Shown here piece after piece: positions 12,043-24,278 of a DNA stretch of 64,000 bases. Location: assembly GCA_029817715.1 (NCBI GenBank), contig JARUPY010000137.1, positions 1 to 64,000 of the forward strand, given 5' to 3'. The translations under genes were made by a program, and so were the position numbers. The notes below the pieces were generated by a model. That model was not told the DNA's origin, ran no database searches, and saw only the letters and a program-made list of their open reading frames with translations. The DNA is from Melastoma dodecandrum (lineage: Eukaryota; Streptophyta; Magnoliopsida; Myrtales; Melastomataceae). Positions within the stretch are counted from its first letter, which is position 1. Each line of letters begins with the position of its first letter.

Positions 12043-13559
12043 ATGCCTCAGGGGCGAAGCATGGATTCGCTCCTCGCAGGTGAATAAAGTTGATTTCTTT
12101 CGCTCGGTTAGATTAGACTGGACGACGATGAGGGTCGACGATGGGAATTTACTTGAAAGTTCACACTTTGCTGTTGTTGGTTGTTTGGGTTGCTGCAATG
12201 ATTGTCCAGAAATGGCGATGGTAATGAAACGTTGCAAGCTTTGATGGTCTTTTGTTTCTGTGAGTCCTTTTAGAATTTTGCCCGTGGGGAAAGGAAAGTG
12301 ACAGGGAAGTTATCTTGGATTTGTGTTTTCCATGAATTTCTTCCCTCCCCAGAGAGTGCTTTCTAAGCTTGCTGTACTTGTGAGGTTTCGTGGCATTTCA
12401 CTGCCGGGGATTTGCTGGAAAGCAATTCTTGTTGAATGAGGGGATGATGATGGTTGTCTATGCCAACCCATGTCTGTGTTGAGCGGTGTTATTATGCTTA
12501 TGCGTGTATAGTTTGTATGAATGTATGTAATGCCAGCAGCTCTGGTTAGTTTAGTTAGTTTCAGAGAGGCATGCTAAACCTTTCATTCAATTCAGTTAAT
12601 GAACAGATAACTCAGTTACACCATTTACCATGTCCTTCTTCTTCAACCTCTACGCGTGTGTCATCTCTGTTTTCATCTGTGGCTTGTCTCCAGAATCTGC
12701 AGATTGTTGTGGAGATTGTTCCTGCTGTCTTGCAGCCTCTTGTTGATGATCTGCCTAGCCTCAATACTTGGCTTCTGCAACACGCGATCTGCATTTCCTT
12801 CCTGTGCAATCTCTGGTAGCCTGGATCTTTCATGTTGTTATAGCATCAGTAAGAGAATGTTTTGTGAATCAGGTCGCAACCATCAAGGAAACTACTTGAT
12901 GCTGTTGCCAAATGTGTTAGTCAATAGTTTATCTCGATGGAACTATAGAAATGAATTCTTCTGAGAGAAAATGGCGCTGTCTATTCTCTACTTGACCCCC
13001 TGTTTTTATTTTTTATTTTATTTATTGTTCTCTTGCAGAAGCTGCAGCATATGGAGACGATGAAAATGAGGTCGGTCTTTCTAGTAGATTTGCATTTTTT
13101 GTGCTATAATAGATGATGTGGTCAAGAAGGCTGATGGGTGCATTTTCAGTCCATCGATGCAAAAGCGCAGAAGGCACTGGACTGTCCTTGCATAGCTCAC
13201 CTGCGCACGGGTCCCTGCGGAACACAGTTTTCTGAAGCTTTCCTCTGCTTCATGAAGAGCACAACGGAAGAAAAGGTAAACTCGTGATGCCATGTCCTGC
13301 ACATGGCAATGCAAGAAGCGTGTCTGGATGTTGTTCTCTGAAGCTCGTATTTCTTTCACAGGGATCAGACTGCGTGAATCCCTTTGTCGCTTTGCAAAGC
13401 TGCATCAAGGAGAATCCTGGTGCGTTCTCGAAGGACGTGTTGGAAGACGACGAATCAGAGGTAGAAGCCAAGGAAGTAGAAGAACCGAAGCCGCCGGAGT
13501 ACAGAATCAGTCCACCCCGGTGGGCTATGGAAACCGACTCCCCGAAACACAGGCTCTGA
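12043..13559 (+). CDS. MIA40: MIA40, mitochondrial intermembrane space oxidoreductase
   Basis: MIA40 oxidises small cysteine-rich proteins as they enter the mitochondrial intermembrane space (and peroxisomes in plants), working with ERV1. Exons: 12043-12079, 13039-13070, 13150-13275 and 13362-13559. All junctions are GT-AG and the phases join cleanly. The third exon has the catalytic CPC motif followed by a CX9C pair (CGTQFSEAFLC). The fourth exon has the second CX9C pair (CVNPFVALQSC) and an acidic, proline-containing tail. The start used here is the in-frame Met that begins MPQGRSMDSLLA. Plant homologues normally begin with MGQ-QSE, and exactly that kind of sequence (MGQVQSETSG) occurs at 11958, but in another frame and running into a stop at 12036. 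A one-base error between 11958 and 12043 would join them. The gene is head-to-head with SPT4. Confidence 0.88.
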
Positions 13560-14152
13560 AAAGGATCCCATAGCCAAAGTGGTTTCCGGAAGTTTTGTTG
13601 AGTGGCTGGAAAAGGTTGGGAGTATAAGTAACCATTTCAACAAATTAAAGATCGCAGAGTGCCAGATTGTAAAAGAAACCAAGTTAAATATAACCCATTT
13701 TTTCAAGTTTTTATAAAGTTGATTTATACTTAAAAACGTAAAATATTTTTGCGACTAATGATGTATACGTCAGCGTCCATGAATCCACTTGCTCGAATTT
13801 GTCCTGGCTGTTTAGATTAGTGCATGTCACGACACGAGGAGAGATGAACAATGATTGAGGGGTTGGGGTAATCGTGTCCCACCTGATCTGACGCGAGCGG
13901 GAAGAACGAGACCGAACCGGAAACGGCCAAAGTTGTGTTTTGTCGGCGGGTTTCTCTCTTACTTTGATCTGTTCCCCGAAAGAGATGAGGGCAAGTCAGT
14001 GCAACAGACAGCAGTTGTCCCACCAAGTGTTACGTCCTTTCTTGTAATAGCAATTACCATTTCACCTCATTTTACTCCATCCACCCATCCTTTCTTTGTT
14101 CATCGTCTTCTTATCTAAATCTGACAATCCAAAACCAAACTGAATACCTCCC

Positions 14153-15438
14153 ATGCCTTCGTCCAAACCTCATCCCCTCCCCCCCGTCCCTCCGCCTCCC
14201 TCCCCTCTCTCCTGGACTCCGCTCGCCCCTTCCTCCGTGGCGAGCTCGAGTCCGTCCACCCCAAGCTCCCCTCCCTCGTCGCCACCTTACGTTCTGTCGG
14301 GGCCAGGGGAGTGCTGGCACAAGCACGGGAGCTTCCCTTGACCATCTCCTTGACATCTACCGTGTACTTAAGCTGTGGCGGTGTCCTGACGCTGTCTGCC
14401 TCTGCGGTCTCTTCCACTCTGCTTACTCCAACTCCTACGTCAACCTCGCCATATTCGACCATCGACGGGCCGGGACACCGTCCGAGGGCATGTTGGCGAG
14501 GAAGGCTGAGCGTCTTATCCACCTGTTCTGCATCGTTCCCCGGCAGCCCCTCATCCATGATGACCTCTTATTCCGTTACACTGACTCCGAGCTCGTGGAG
14601 CATCTTGAGGCCTCCGAGGCTTCCTAGGGAACGCCAGGGAGAAGGGCGCGTTCGATGGGAACGAGCCGTGGAGGAAGAAGCTGAATTCCCTGTTGCCAGC
14701 GGAAGGGGTGGTGTGAAGCACATAAAGACTGGGGAGGATGTCACGGTCCCAAGGAGGATCGTCGGGCTGTTCCTGATGATGACTATGGCCGACTTCAGCG
14801 ACCAGCTGTTCGGGTTCCAGGACACGCTCTTCGCGAACAAGGACGGGCGGCTCGAGTTCCAGGGCAACGACAGCTGGGCACTGTGGCCAGGAGACGGCAA
14901 ACCTGGACTCTGGCTAAACTCAGTATCGAGGATGGGCGCAATCTACACCCTCATTGTCCGAGAGGAAGAAATCTACATCCTAGAGAGGGAGAAGACAGGG
15001 AAAACCATTGGACAAGGCCCTAGGGATGAGGAGATCGAGCTGGCGGTGCCGCCGGTGTTCGAGAACTGCACGAGGGTGGTGTCTGCCGACGACCAGATCG
15101 CAGCGAGAGAGTTATACTGGGAATGCATTACCGACACTGCGGAGAAAGGACTCGATAAGGTGGAGGAGAGGCTTCTAGGGAGCATAGGGAAGAACCCGTA
15201 TGTAGGGGAGCCGCACGTGGTGCTGGGTCAGCTGTACCTGACAAAAGGGAGGTATGAGGAGGCAGAGGCGGCGGCCGAGACAGGGCTCAGGAGGTTGCTG
15301 GAGTGGGGGAGCCCCTGGGACAAGAGGATGTCATGGGAGGGTTGGGTGGCATGGGGCAGGGTGTTGTTGATGAAGGCTAGGGAGAAGGATTGGCCCAGGA
15401 GCTCTTGGGGAATCCTCAACCTGGGTCTTGTCAAATGA
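14153..15438 (+). CDS. DUF6817-type plant protein with TPR-like C-terminus; 5' half frame-broken
   Basis: A conserved plant protein of unknown role; the DUF number is from memory. From about 14715 to the stop at 15438 the frame is clean and contains GLFLMMTMADFSDQLFGFQD, LWPGDGKPGLW, RMGAIYTL, PPVFENCTRVV, a TPR-like block (EPHVVLGQLYLTKGRYEEAE) and the end MSWEGWVAWGRVLLMKA, SWGILNLGLVK. Upstream, conserved pieces lie in shifting frames: FLRGELESVHPKLPSLVATL, ECWHKHGSF, LDHLLDIYRVLKLWRCPDAV, GLFHSAYSNSYVNLAIFD, then PRQPLIHDDLLFRYTDSELV and WRKKLNSLLPAEGVV. I infer single-base shifts near 14306, 14335, 14459, 14502, 14623 and 14712. The gene appears to have no intron. The ATG at 14311 is not the true start. 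This is probably one normal gene with sequence errors in its first 560 bases. Confidence 0.75.
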
Positions 15439-15644
15439 GAGACTCAAACAATCCTAATGACTACGAGATGCAAAAAAAGTACCAGTAGAATAAAACGACG
15501 AGTGCATGAATAAGAGCATTTTGGATGGACTGTTCCCAAAAGTCTGCAAATTAATTTATTACATGAATCTCAGGTTGAATTTGGAAGCAAGTTTGTGCTT
15601 CGTGCAATGTGGCATGGTATGGTGATGATTTTGCCCATCAGTTG
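15439..15644. other. Short convergent intergenic spacer
   Basis: About 205 bases between the stop of the DUF6817-type gene and the stop of the oligopeptidase gene on the other strand. It probably carries both 3' untranslated regions. No separate element is visible. Confidence 0.6.
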
Positions 15645-18600
15645 CTACCCGACACTGTTAGGAATCATGTCCAAGGCCTTCATTAGGAAGGTCTGTGTCA
15701 GGGCATCTTCTTCCAGCTTCTCAAATCTGACCAACGAATAAGGAAAAAAGGCGATGAGGATCGAAATAATCGTGAAGGAGATAAGAAAACAGGTCCGGGG
15801 AAGTCATACCGTCCAGACTTGGAGAAATGGCCTGCTCCGAGTTCGCACTTGAATAACAGCAGGTTGCTGTCCTTCTTCATGTCCCTTAACTTAGCCACAA
15901 ACTTAGCGGGTTCTGAGTACATAACTCGAGGATCTGCACAGGGTATAGAAGGATAAATCACGTGAAACATTGAGGGGGTTTGCAGTTGCTGACAAGAAGA
16001 ACGCTGAATGTAGTTTTCCTTTGCAGTAGTTTAATCTTTCTGCAGAAAATACTAGTAGATGTTTTAAGAACGAGGCCGGAAACTTACCATTCAATCCAGC
16101 AGTCACAAGAATGTGTGGATAATGTTGCGGGGTCACCTGTGCGACAGAAGATTGAAGATTATATGAAAGGAATCAACAACAACTTCAGGGTTGATGGAGT
16201 TGCTGTTGTCCCATATAAGAAAATTGACAAAAGGGCCAAAATGAGTTTGCCATGCTTACGCTATCCACCGGAGAATATGCCTTCATGTAGAAGTAGAAAT
16301 CCGCCTTCCGAGGATCACCCCATTCCTGAGACAAATACCACGAGCACAAATCATTTCCCGAGAATCACTCATATGAATAACATTGAGCATTAGCATAAGC
16401 AGAAAATCAAGGCACTCCATTCAAACCAAATTGAAACAAATACATGCCATGAGGGTTACAGCGCCTTTCTGCGTGTTTTTTCTTTCCTTTTCTTGATGCA
16501 TGCTTATATCAGACTGATTCATATGATAAGAGACAAAAACTTAATCTGAAGACTATATTAGTGACTACATAAGTTGGTGAGCCCCACATGTTTGAGCTCC
16601 TAAATACATTACATCGGAAAAGGAAAGTTTACCTCCCACTCGGATGTTGTAAGTGGTATGGTGGGATCAAGCATTGTAGTCACAACGTCAACAAACGGTA
16701 CACCAGCTACAGCAGCCTTGAATAAATCAGGCCTCATGTTCAGAACAGCGCCAATTAGCAGTCCTCCAGCACTTCTCCCCTCGATACATAGTTTTTCCCT
16801 CGAAGTATACTTGTTCTCTATCAAATATTCTGCGGAAGCAATGAAGTCGGTGAAAGTGTTTTTCTTTTTCATCAGCTTTCCATTTTCATACCACGGCCTC
16901 CCCATTTCACCGCCTCCACGAATATGAGCTATCGCATATATAAATCCTCTATCCAACAATGAGAGCCTGGAGGACTTAAAGTAGGGATCAATACATGCCT
17001 ACATCAACAAGCAATAAAGAAAATATGAGGGGGCTAAACGAAAAACAATGACAAGTGAAACAAGATGAAAAATGGGTACATTAACTCTTCTGTGGAGGCG
17101 AAATGACAACAATGTATGCCCTGATAGGAAACATGAACGTGATGCCAATAGTGATTTATGCAACCAAATCCTTGACAAATTGAGATGAATTAAACATAAC
17201 AGAAAGAACTAGATTGATTGTAATGTATGACCTCAGTAAAAGTTCACATGCATCAACAGAGAAAAGCAACAAGGCATGTGAAGTAAAGCTCCCACTGTAG
17301 ATGCTTTAAGAGTCTTGCCTTCATAGGGACATTACATGACATCTTTTTCTTTATTGACAAATATCTTCTTTTTATGGGACTAAATATGAATGCTGCTAAG
17401 CAGGGAAGCACTTTGCACACTGAGATGGTCCTATCTAACATACATACTCATAGAAATAATACAAAAATTATATTTTTTTGAAGAATATATTTTTCTAATT
17501 GCACGGATATGCAACTAGTAAATACTTGCATCTATTAAATATTTCTCTCGTTAGTTCCACCCTATTGATTGAAATATCACTGTGCTTTTTCCTTTTTGTC
17601 ATAATCATCAGGGCTGTGAATTCCATGGGATCACATAAGTCCATCCAATGGGTGCACCAGTGCACATCCAATTATCCTAGTTAACTATAGCAGACATGAT
17701 GGCCTAATGTCTACCATAGAAGTTTTATAGTACCTCGTATGAACCGTAACCATACAGCAACATTGAGTCTGATCCATCGAGCTTCACCAAATTTTTCTGG
17801 TAGACAATCGATATGGGCACCTGAGTTCCATCATAAGCAGTAGCCCATTTCCTTTCAGTAGTATAAGTTGATTCATCAAACCCTCCCAGCACCTGGGAAG
17901 ATCGAAAAGAGGAAATTTTACCGAGCAACATTCAAAACATGAAAATACATGGTCTGAAGTCAATTGCAGTAAGCTCCTTTCTCCATTTTTGGACACAACT
18001 CATCCAAATGAAGAAATCAGGCAGAACTGTGGAACCCACCCCAGTTTCACTAGCTTGAAAAGAGTGTTTTCCTTTTTTGACTCAAGGAAAAGGCTACCAT
18101 GGTGTATCTAGAAGATATTTGGACAATGCATATTGCAATATAAAGCAAGCAGATTATAGGCTGCCCAAATATGATTAAATCAAAAGGGAGAAAGAGAGCG
18201 TGAAGGAAATTAAGCTCCCAAATTGACAAGACAACATCCATGAAAGTAATTATTCTTTAGCAACTTCAGACAATGTCTGGTCCCTTGCTCTGAAACAAAT
18301 ATATTAATCGTGATTTAGCCATCATCTGTCGAGCCAGTTAAAATGGACTCATGTACCCAAATAAGGAGCTGCTTTGGATTGCGTCTGATAAATTATTTGC
18401 AAGCATAACTAAAATTCAAGCTCAGTTTTATTTACTGGCAATGAATATAGTACCAGATAAATTGATCCTTCATATGAAACTGGACAAAAACAATAAAAAA
18501 TCACTTTGATTCAACTGGTAGATTTTGGCTATGAGCAATATAAGAGGCAAATAAGTGTCATCTCATTCAAGTTCTAAAGACATGCTTCATCATAAGATGT

Positions 18601-21485
18601 ATTGACATAGAACTTACAACATCCTTTTTCTTCAGTACAGAGATGCCCTCATCCATGTCGTAATGATACACGGAAGGAGGTGTCTTCAATGAACCATATG
18701 TAAATCGTAATATATTCGATGAAAACTGCGACTCTAGTGAATCCAGACAGTAGACAGGGTCAGCAAAATTAATACTCTGTCCACCCTGAAGACTTTTGAT
18801 TGGTTCTCCAATAGGTGGAAGTTTATATATGATGGCCTTAACCAGACCATTTTCACGCTCATATACTACAAGGTGATTAATGAAGAGCTGCACATCCTGA
18901 ATTTTTACCCTGAAAGACAATTCAATATCTTCACTAATTGTACAGAACATGAAATCTTTCATATCAGATCAGATGTGCATTAGACAAAGATCAGCAAATG
19001 AAGAAGCTGTAATTTTCAATTTCTCCATCCAAGAGAGTTGAAAAAAGTACATAGATAGCAACAAGACCAGCGGCCTCAAAACACACATTCTTGTCCGATA
19101 TAAAGAGTCAGCAGGACAATAATGGGCAAAGCAAAAAATAGAAATGAAAATCAACTCGTGTCCCAATGTGCTTGCTTTGTTCTATCAGGAAAAAAATAGT
19201 TCGGGAGGATTTCTCCAAAAGCCAAAATGTAGATTCTAAGGACAGCAAATAATCATCAATTTGTTTCTGTCCATTCTCCACCAAAATTTTCTCAATTTTT
19301 ACACGTACCTGGATCGCTTCATCAATTATAAACTTTTCATTCAATTAACTCATCTTGAAAGTTCATAAACAGCAAGTTTACCTTTCTCTGTGCGGAATCA
19401 CAACAGTCGTAGAGGATAAGTCATGTATGGGGCATACCAATACTTCTGAATTGAAAAATTCGTCAGTTCTCCTCTTTATGAAAAAATGATCTCCCCGATG
19501 GCTCACGGATGTATCGACTCCATAAACACGAGGGGTGAGAGTAGCAAGCCCATCATCTGGCTTTGAATTGTCCAAATAGAGGACAAATGATGTATTTTTG
19601 CTCTCGGATGATACAAACAAGATTTTTTCACTTTCTGAAGCTTTAATATCAACATAAAACATGTCATCTTTCTCATGATAAAGGCACTTGTCATCTGACT
19701 GTTCGGTCTCCAGCTTGTGTAACCACACCTATCAAAATAAAGATCAATTCAGAATACAACAAGCAACTAGGATACACACATAATGCAGGCAGTTTGCCGG
19801 TATTGCAGCATCTTTGGTTACAATTATTCATCTAGAGACTGCAATCATTCTGAAGACATAATTTCAGAACAACATGTTTGCTCTTTTGGCGACAAGCACC
19901 AAAATTGAGCATGAACAACTTTGGAGCTAGTGTTTTAATATGGTCTATTTTCTGCTGTTAATTACTTTCGGAACTTAGGATTATATTGTATATTTCCCTA
20001 CATCAGGCTGAGTTTTAATATACCGGCCAATGTGACACAAATGTGTTCATTCTTCTAGTTTGAAAGCTTGATGGATGAATTCCAGATAATAAGCATCCTG
20101 CTTGCTTAAGAGTAAACAAGAACGAAAACACAGTCAAGCCAAGAAGTTGTTTTGGTAAAGGGTCGTACCTTGTCTGGCCGAAGAGTCTCGTCCATTGTAG
20201 TATAAACCAAGGCTTCATTGCCAGCCCATTCAAGAGACCCTGTCACATTCTTTAGAGGTGTTCCCACTGGAGCTCCAGTTTCAGCATCAATGACATAAAC
20301 AGTATAGATCTCATCCCCCTTTGTGTCCTCAGCATAAGCCACCAATTTATTGTTGGGACTCACCTAATCCACGAAACCACAAGTATTACAGCCAAGCAAT
20401 ATAAGATGTTCAGGCAAAAAGAAGAAACCAACAGAAACTCGTCGCCTCACTTTAAGATTGCCAATACTATAGAAGGAGTGATTTAGAGCTTTGATATTTT
20501 CATCTAATAAAACATGCTCCGGCAGGGATCCAGGTCCACTCGGCATGTCATCATAAACTGAGGGACCAGACTGGCTGTCGGCCACGGGACGCCTGCAGTA
20601 CTGTGCGTATTCTTTTCCTTGTAGATTCCTCTGGTAGTAGTAGAAAGGGCCTTTCCTGATGGGAGCAGATATATCATCTTCCTGAATTCTTCCTTTTATC
20701 TCAGCAAAGAGCTGATCTTTGAATTGCTTAACCCCTGTCACGGGCAAGGAAACACCCATTTCCAATCACACAAAAGGCGAATACTCATCTGTTCATCACT
20801 AACGCTCCCATCTCCTAACTTTAAGGTTAAACAGTTAATCCCCCAAGGCATGCAGGAAAACAGTGTTGTTCACAAAGCGAGCAGAGAACAGAAAAGATAA
20901 AGTAACGGCAGGAATCAACCACAGCTATAATCCGTGACAGTTAGAAAGATAACCAGATCGACAAGTTATTCCAGAACCTCGGGATTCCGATTAACCATGT
21001 GTTAAGCCAAACAAAACGCTGAGAAAGGAAAAGGCCTTTTTTTCCCCTAAACGAAAACGCGAATCCACGACTGGAATAGAGCACAACGTGGACTCGAATA
21101 TTCTCGCCCAGTTGTTCCCTCCCCGCCGGGGAAGGGAAACGATGGAACAGGAATCCCATTGCATCCAACACAATGCACCGCGAGAGATCAGGTCACCTGA
21201 CATGACGGACTCGGTGTACTCATTCTCCTGGCGGAGGTAGGAGAGAACCTCCGGGTCGGAGCGAGAGTCGTCCCGAAGCCAGTAGTAGTTGTCCACCCTC
21301 ACGTCGCCGAACAGCTCCATGGAGTGCTCCACCTTCTTAGCAACCGGCGGCTGGGGAGAGGCAGCGATCGTCATCTTGGAGGCTAGGGTGGCGGCGTTTC
21401 GGAGGAGGGGGCGAGCGTATGCGGAGGCGAGCGCTTGGGAAGGGAGCAAGTTGTGGCAAAAGGACACGACCAGGAAGGCGGCCAT
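15645..21485 (-). CDS. Prolyl oligopeptidase-family serine peptidase (oligopeptidase B / protease II type)
   Basis: Predicted S9-family peptidase that cuts short peptides after basic or proline residues. Eleven exons give an uninterrupted protein of about 750 residues: 21197-21485, 20451-20734, 20169-20363, 19382-19728, 18618-18909, 17734-17892, 16633-16998, 16260-16325, 16088-16136, 15810-15933 and 15645-15726. All have GT-AG borders and phases agree. The N-terminal propeller part begins with [20 protein letters not shown]. The catalytic serine is in GRSAGG (exon 7, about 16770), with [15 protein letters not shown] before it. The aspartate follows in [14 protein letters not shown] (exons 9 and 10), and the histidine is in [10 protein letters not shown] (exon 10). 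The Met at 21485 (MAAFLVVSF) gives an organelle-type presequence. Alternatives are 21530 (MVLYDH), or 21374 (MTIAASP), which would give a form without it. The gene is intact, unlike those to its left. Confidence 0.93.
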
Positions 21486-22690
21486 TGGAATGACTCCACG
21501 TCGGATGCTGATGTGGTCGTAGAGAACCATTTGGGAATAAGAATGCTGACGTGGCAATTCCCGGTGGTAGAATGAGACAAAAAATGAAACACGCGGGTGC
21601 GCGCGCGCCTTTATTTTTATTTTTACTGCTTCTGGGAAAGAACGTGTTAAGTGGTGATTATTTTGAAGAGTTTTTACGTATTTATAGTCAGTCATTGGGG
21701 GTGGTGACATTGGGAACGGCGGACAACGATAAAGTGAACGGATAATTCGAAACGATAAATAAAAAAACATTTCGCAGCGATAAATAGAAAAATATTGCGT
21801 AAAACAGCACAATAACGATTAGAAATATACATTAATCATGTCGTAGACTTGAAAGTAGTGTGATGCTCATACCAATTACGTACATGAGTTGCTACATTTT
21901 CTCTAATTAATTATGTTGGTCACAATAATTAGTGCATAAGTGAACGATCCTAATCCTAATCGGAGAGTATCTCTCTAATCTATCCCCGTTGGTTTCGATT
22001 TTCTTGGAGTTCAAACTTCCAGTCCCTAAATTTTACAGGCCAAATTAGAGTAATTTGTAATTAACTAATAAGTATGTTATTTCATTGATCATGAGAAATT
22101 TTTAGCACGTATAGTTTTATAAAAATTACCTTTCGGTAATTATAAAAAAATTATTTTACAAAATATAAAAAATTATATAAACAAGTGTTAAATTTAATAA
22201 TTCCAGCCAAATATCTCTTTAACTTGGTATATCTCATTTTAATGTTCATAAAAAAAATAATTACAACGTACTCATGAAATGCTAAAATAAAACTTGGAAT
22301 GTACGTAAAAATCTCAAAGTTAAATGTGTCTTGGGGAGTGGGTTAGTTGGGCATTGGGAACGGTGGAAGAAAAGGATAACAAACATTATCCCTCCGTTTT
22401 CCTCCCTATTTCCACGTAACTCAATTTTGATTGGGAACAAATGAAATATATATTCCGGGTTTAATTCTTAGCCATTTTGTTAAGTAATAAGTAACTGAAA
22501 TTTTCAAAAAAAATTAAAAGTAATAAGTTAAAACCAAAACCATATATGTTTCTACAATAATCGTAAACATATTATATATGTTAGTTTTGATAGATATGCT
22601 TGAAAATGAAAATGTAAGTTGGGTATCGATGCGGATTATGTAAATATTGAAAAGATGCTCCGTTGGACGATTCGTTTGGAATGTGTTAGA
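21486..22690. other. AT-rich upstream intergenic region
   Basis: This contains the presumed promoter of the oligopeptidase gene, and beyond about 21820 becomes very AT-rich. I see no coding sequence and no clear element in it. Confidence 0.5.
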
Positions 22691-23275
22691 ACATTAGGAA
22701 TTTGTCACATATGCCCGGTTGTGGAGTAAGATGGTAATGGAGCGAACTATGCAATTATCCCTAAGGAAAGATGGCGGTGATGTTGGACTATTTGTTGAAT
22801 ATGTACTTGTAAATTTAAGGCACATTCAACAACCGTATGTTGCTGATGGAAGAAGGGAAGTGTTCTTCCTAAGCTTTCCAGCGATTCCACCAAGCGAATG
22901 TGTTCTTGTTTCGAGATTTTAAGCTCTTCATTTCTCGGAGTTCGCATCAAGAACTGGTAAATTGAAAAGTACATGAGGAAGGCATTGTCAAACATTTCGG
23001 AGCCGAGAAGACCATTTCGATGGTATAAAAGCATTTCTATTGGCCAAAGATGAAAAGCTAAGTTTGAGTTCTCATCTTGCGATGCGTTGTGTGTCAACAA
23101 GCGAAGAATTGAGTTTAGTCTCAAGGACTCTGCACCCCTTTACCCATTTTAATGCCCCATGGGACCATGTCGGTAGGGATTTTGTGCTAGGATTGCTCAG
23201 GACACGGAGGAATAAGGATTGTTCATAATTGTGGCCGATCGATTTCTCAAGATGGCTCATTTCATTAATTTCTAG
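22691..23275 (+). mobile_element. Degenerate Ty3/gypsy integrase remnant
   Basis: In scattered plus-strand frames the sequence matches a plant gypsy polyprotein around the integrase zinc finger and the start of its catalytic core. Visible are an H-x-H-like stretch near 22950-23000 (HFGAEKTI), FYWPKMK near 23035, a C-x-x-C pair (CVVCQQ) near 23090, TPLP near 23130, then PWDHVGRDFVLGLLRTRRNK near 23155-23215 followed by a VVADRFSKMAHFI-like block. Many stops and shifts show it is an old dead copy. It is not related to the Tat element next door. Confidence 0.7.
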
Positions 23276-23289
23276 GGTAAAATTGTCAA

Positions 23290-23640
23290 TGACTTTTTAT
23301 CATCGGATTTTAAAGAAAGAATATTTTCAGCCGTCTTGGCTTGGAACATAATTTAATACTCATTAAGGTTAATTTAGTCTAGCCATAGCAATCGATCCGA
23401 CCTGCCGGAATCGAGGCTGCAAGAATTTCAGACTTGGAGACAAGGATAACGTACATTTGCGGCGATTGATAACCGCTTGGAAACCTTGTTGGCTCAAGTT
23501 ATCGCGTCAAGGATTGATGTTACTCAACCATTCGAGGAAATCGCTCGGGCTCTTACCGCATTACAGCAAGCACTCAAATGACGCCCCGGCACCTACCATG
23601 GTGAATGATATTATTCTTCGAGCTTTGTTTCTCAATAATG
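23290..23640. mobile_element. Old retrotransposon gag-region remnants, both orientations
   Basis: About 23300-23400, read on the minus strand, is a diverged copy of the sequence at 37300-37400, which begins a gypsy gag frame. About 23415-23580 on the plus strand reads as another gag-like stretch (AAIDNRLETLLAQVIASRI then EIARALTALQQALK) after a stop. These appear to be broken pieces of older elements, possibly nested. Confidence 0.5.
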
Positions 23641-23664
23641 TTATACCGTAAAATAATTTGTAAA

Positions 23665-24058
23665 ATAGGTCGGTCAAATATAAAATTCGTATATTAATGT
23701 CAGTGACTCTGGCTTTATAACTTAGAATTCAATTTTTAAAGAAATTTGATTCTAAACTTAGAGTTTCAATGTTCTAGTGGGGAACTCTGAGTAGAGTTTC
23801 AATGTTCTAGTGGGGAACTCTGAGTAGAGTTTCAATGTTCTAGTGGGGAACTCTGAGTTTTAAACTTACAGTTTGCCCTGTCTAAGAGGCATGGGAACAA
23901 GACATATTATATGAACTCTAATTTTTAGAACTCGGAGTTCATTTCTGGGACATTGAAACTCTGAGTTTGTAACTCAAGAGTTCTTTGAAAACTGAATTTG
24001 GAATTACAAACTCAGAGTTTTGATATTAGTTTACGAATTTTATGTTTGGCCGACCTAT
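23665..24058. mobile_element. Foldback / MITE-like element with inverted ends
   Basis: The left end (23665-23702) and the reverse complement of the right end (24021-24058) match over about 36 bases with a few differences; the shared core is GGTC-GG-C-AA-ATAAAATTCGTA. Inside, the arms carry complementary AACTCTGAGTTT-type segments, so the whole element could fold on itself. It has no coding capacity and a size of about 395 bp, which fits a non-autonomous DNA element. I could not settle on a target-site duplication. Confidence 0.6.
23761..23857 (+). repeat. 33-bp tandem repeat, 2.9 copies
   Basis: Identical units start at 23761, 23794 and 23827 (unit begins GAGTTTCAATGTTCTAG); the last is 31 bases long. 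The array lies in the left arm of the foldback element and appears recent, since I see no differences between copies. Confidence 0.95.
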
Positions 24059-24189
24059 TAACTAGCGTTGTGTTACTGAGGAACCATGCTCATTGTTCTC
24101 CACCCACCGATCGTTGCCCCATCCGATCATCTGTCGAGTTTAGGGTCTTTTGACAGTCGGGGCAGAAAGGAGGAGGAGGAGGAGGAAGG

Positions 24190-24194
24190 GGGAG
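24190..24194. repeat. Left target-site duplication of the Tat element
   Basis: GGGAG directly before the 5' LTR. The same five bases follow the 3' LTR at 36881-36885. Five-base duplications are normal for LTR retrotransposons. Confidence 0.93.
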
Positions 24195-24278
24195 TGTTGA
24201 CATGGCAATTAATTTTGGGCCTGGGTTTAGAACAGAAACCCAGTATTCCCTCAAGTCACACTCCGAGTCGGCCCAAGA

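Noticed and set aside
11568..12237. Long overlapping frames on both strands in the SPT4/MIA40 promoter
   Set aside because: They are GC-rich shadow frames covering exon 1 of SPT4 and the promoter, with no family match.
14311..14700. N-terminal part of the long plus-strand frame that starts at 14311
   Set aside because: It is an out-of-frame reading; the conserved protein runs in other frames until about 14715.
21531..21812. Upstream Met codons for the oligopeptidase gene (frame open to 21812)
   Set aside because: The extra 90 residues are low-complexity and lie in what should be promoter; starts at 21485 or 21530 fit better.
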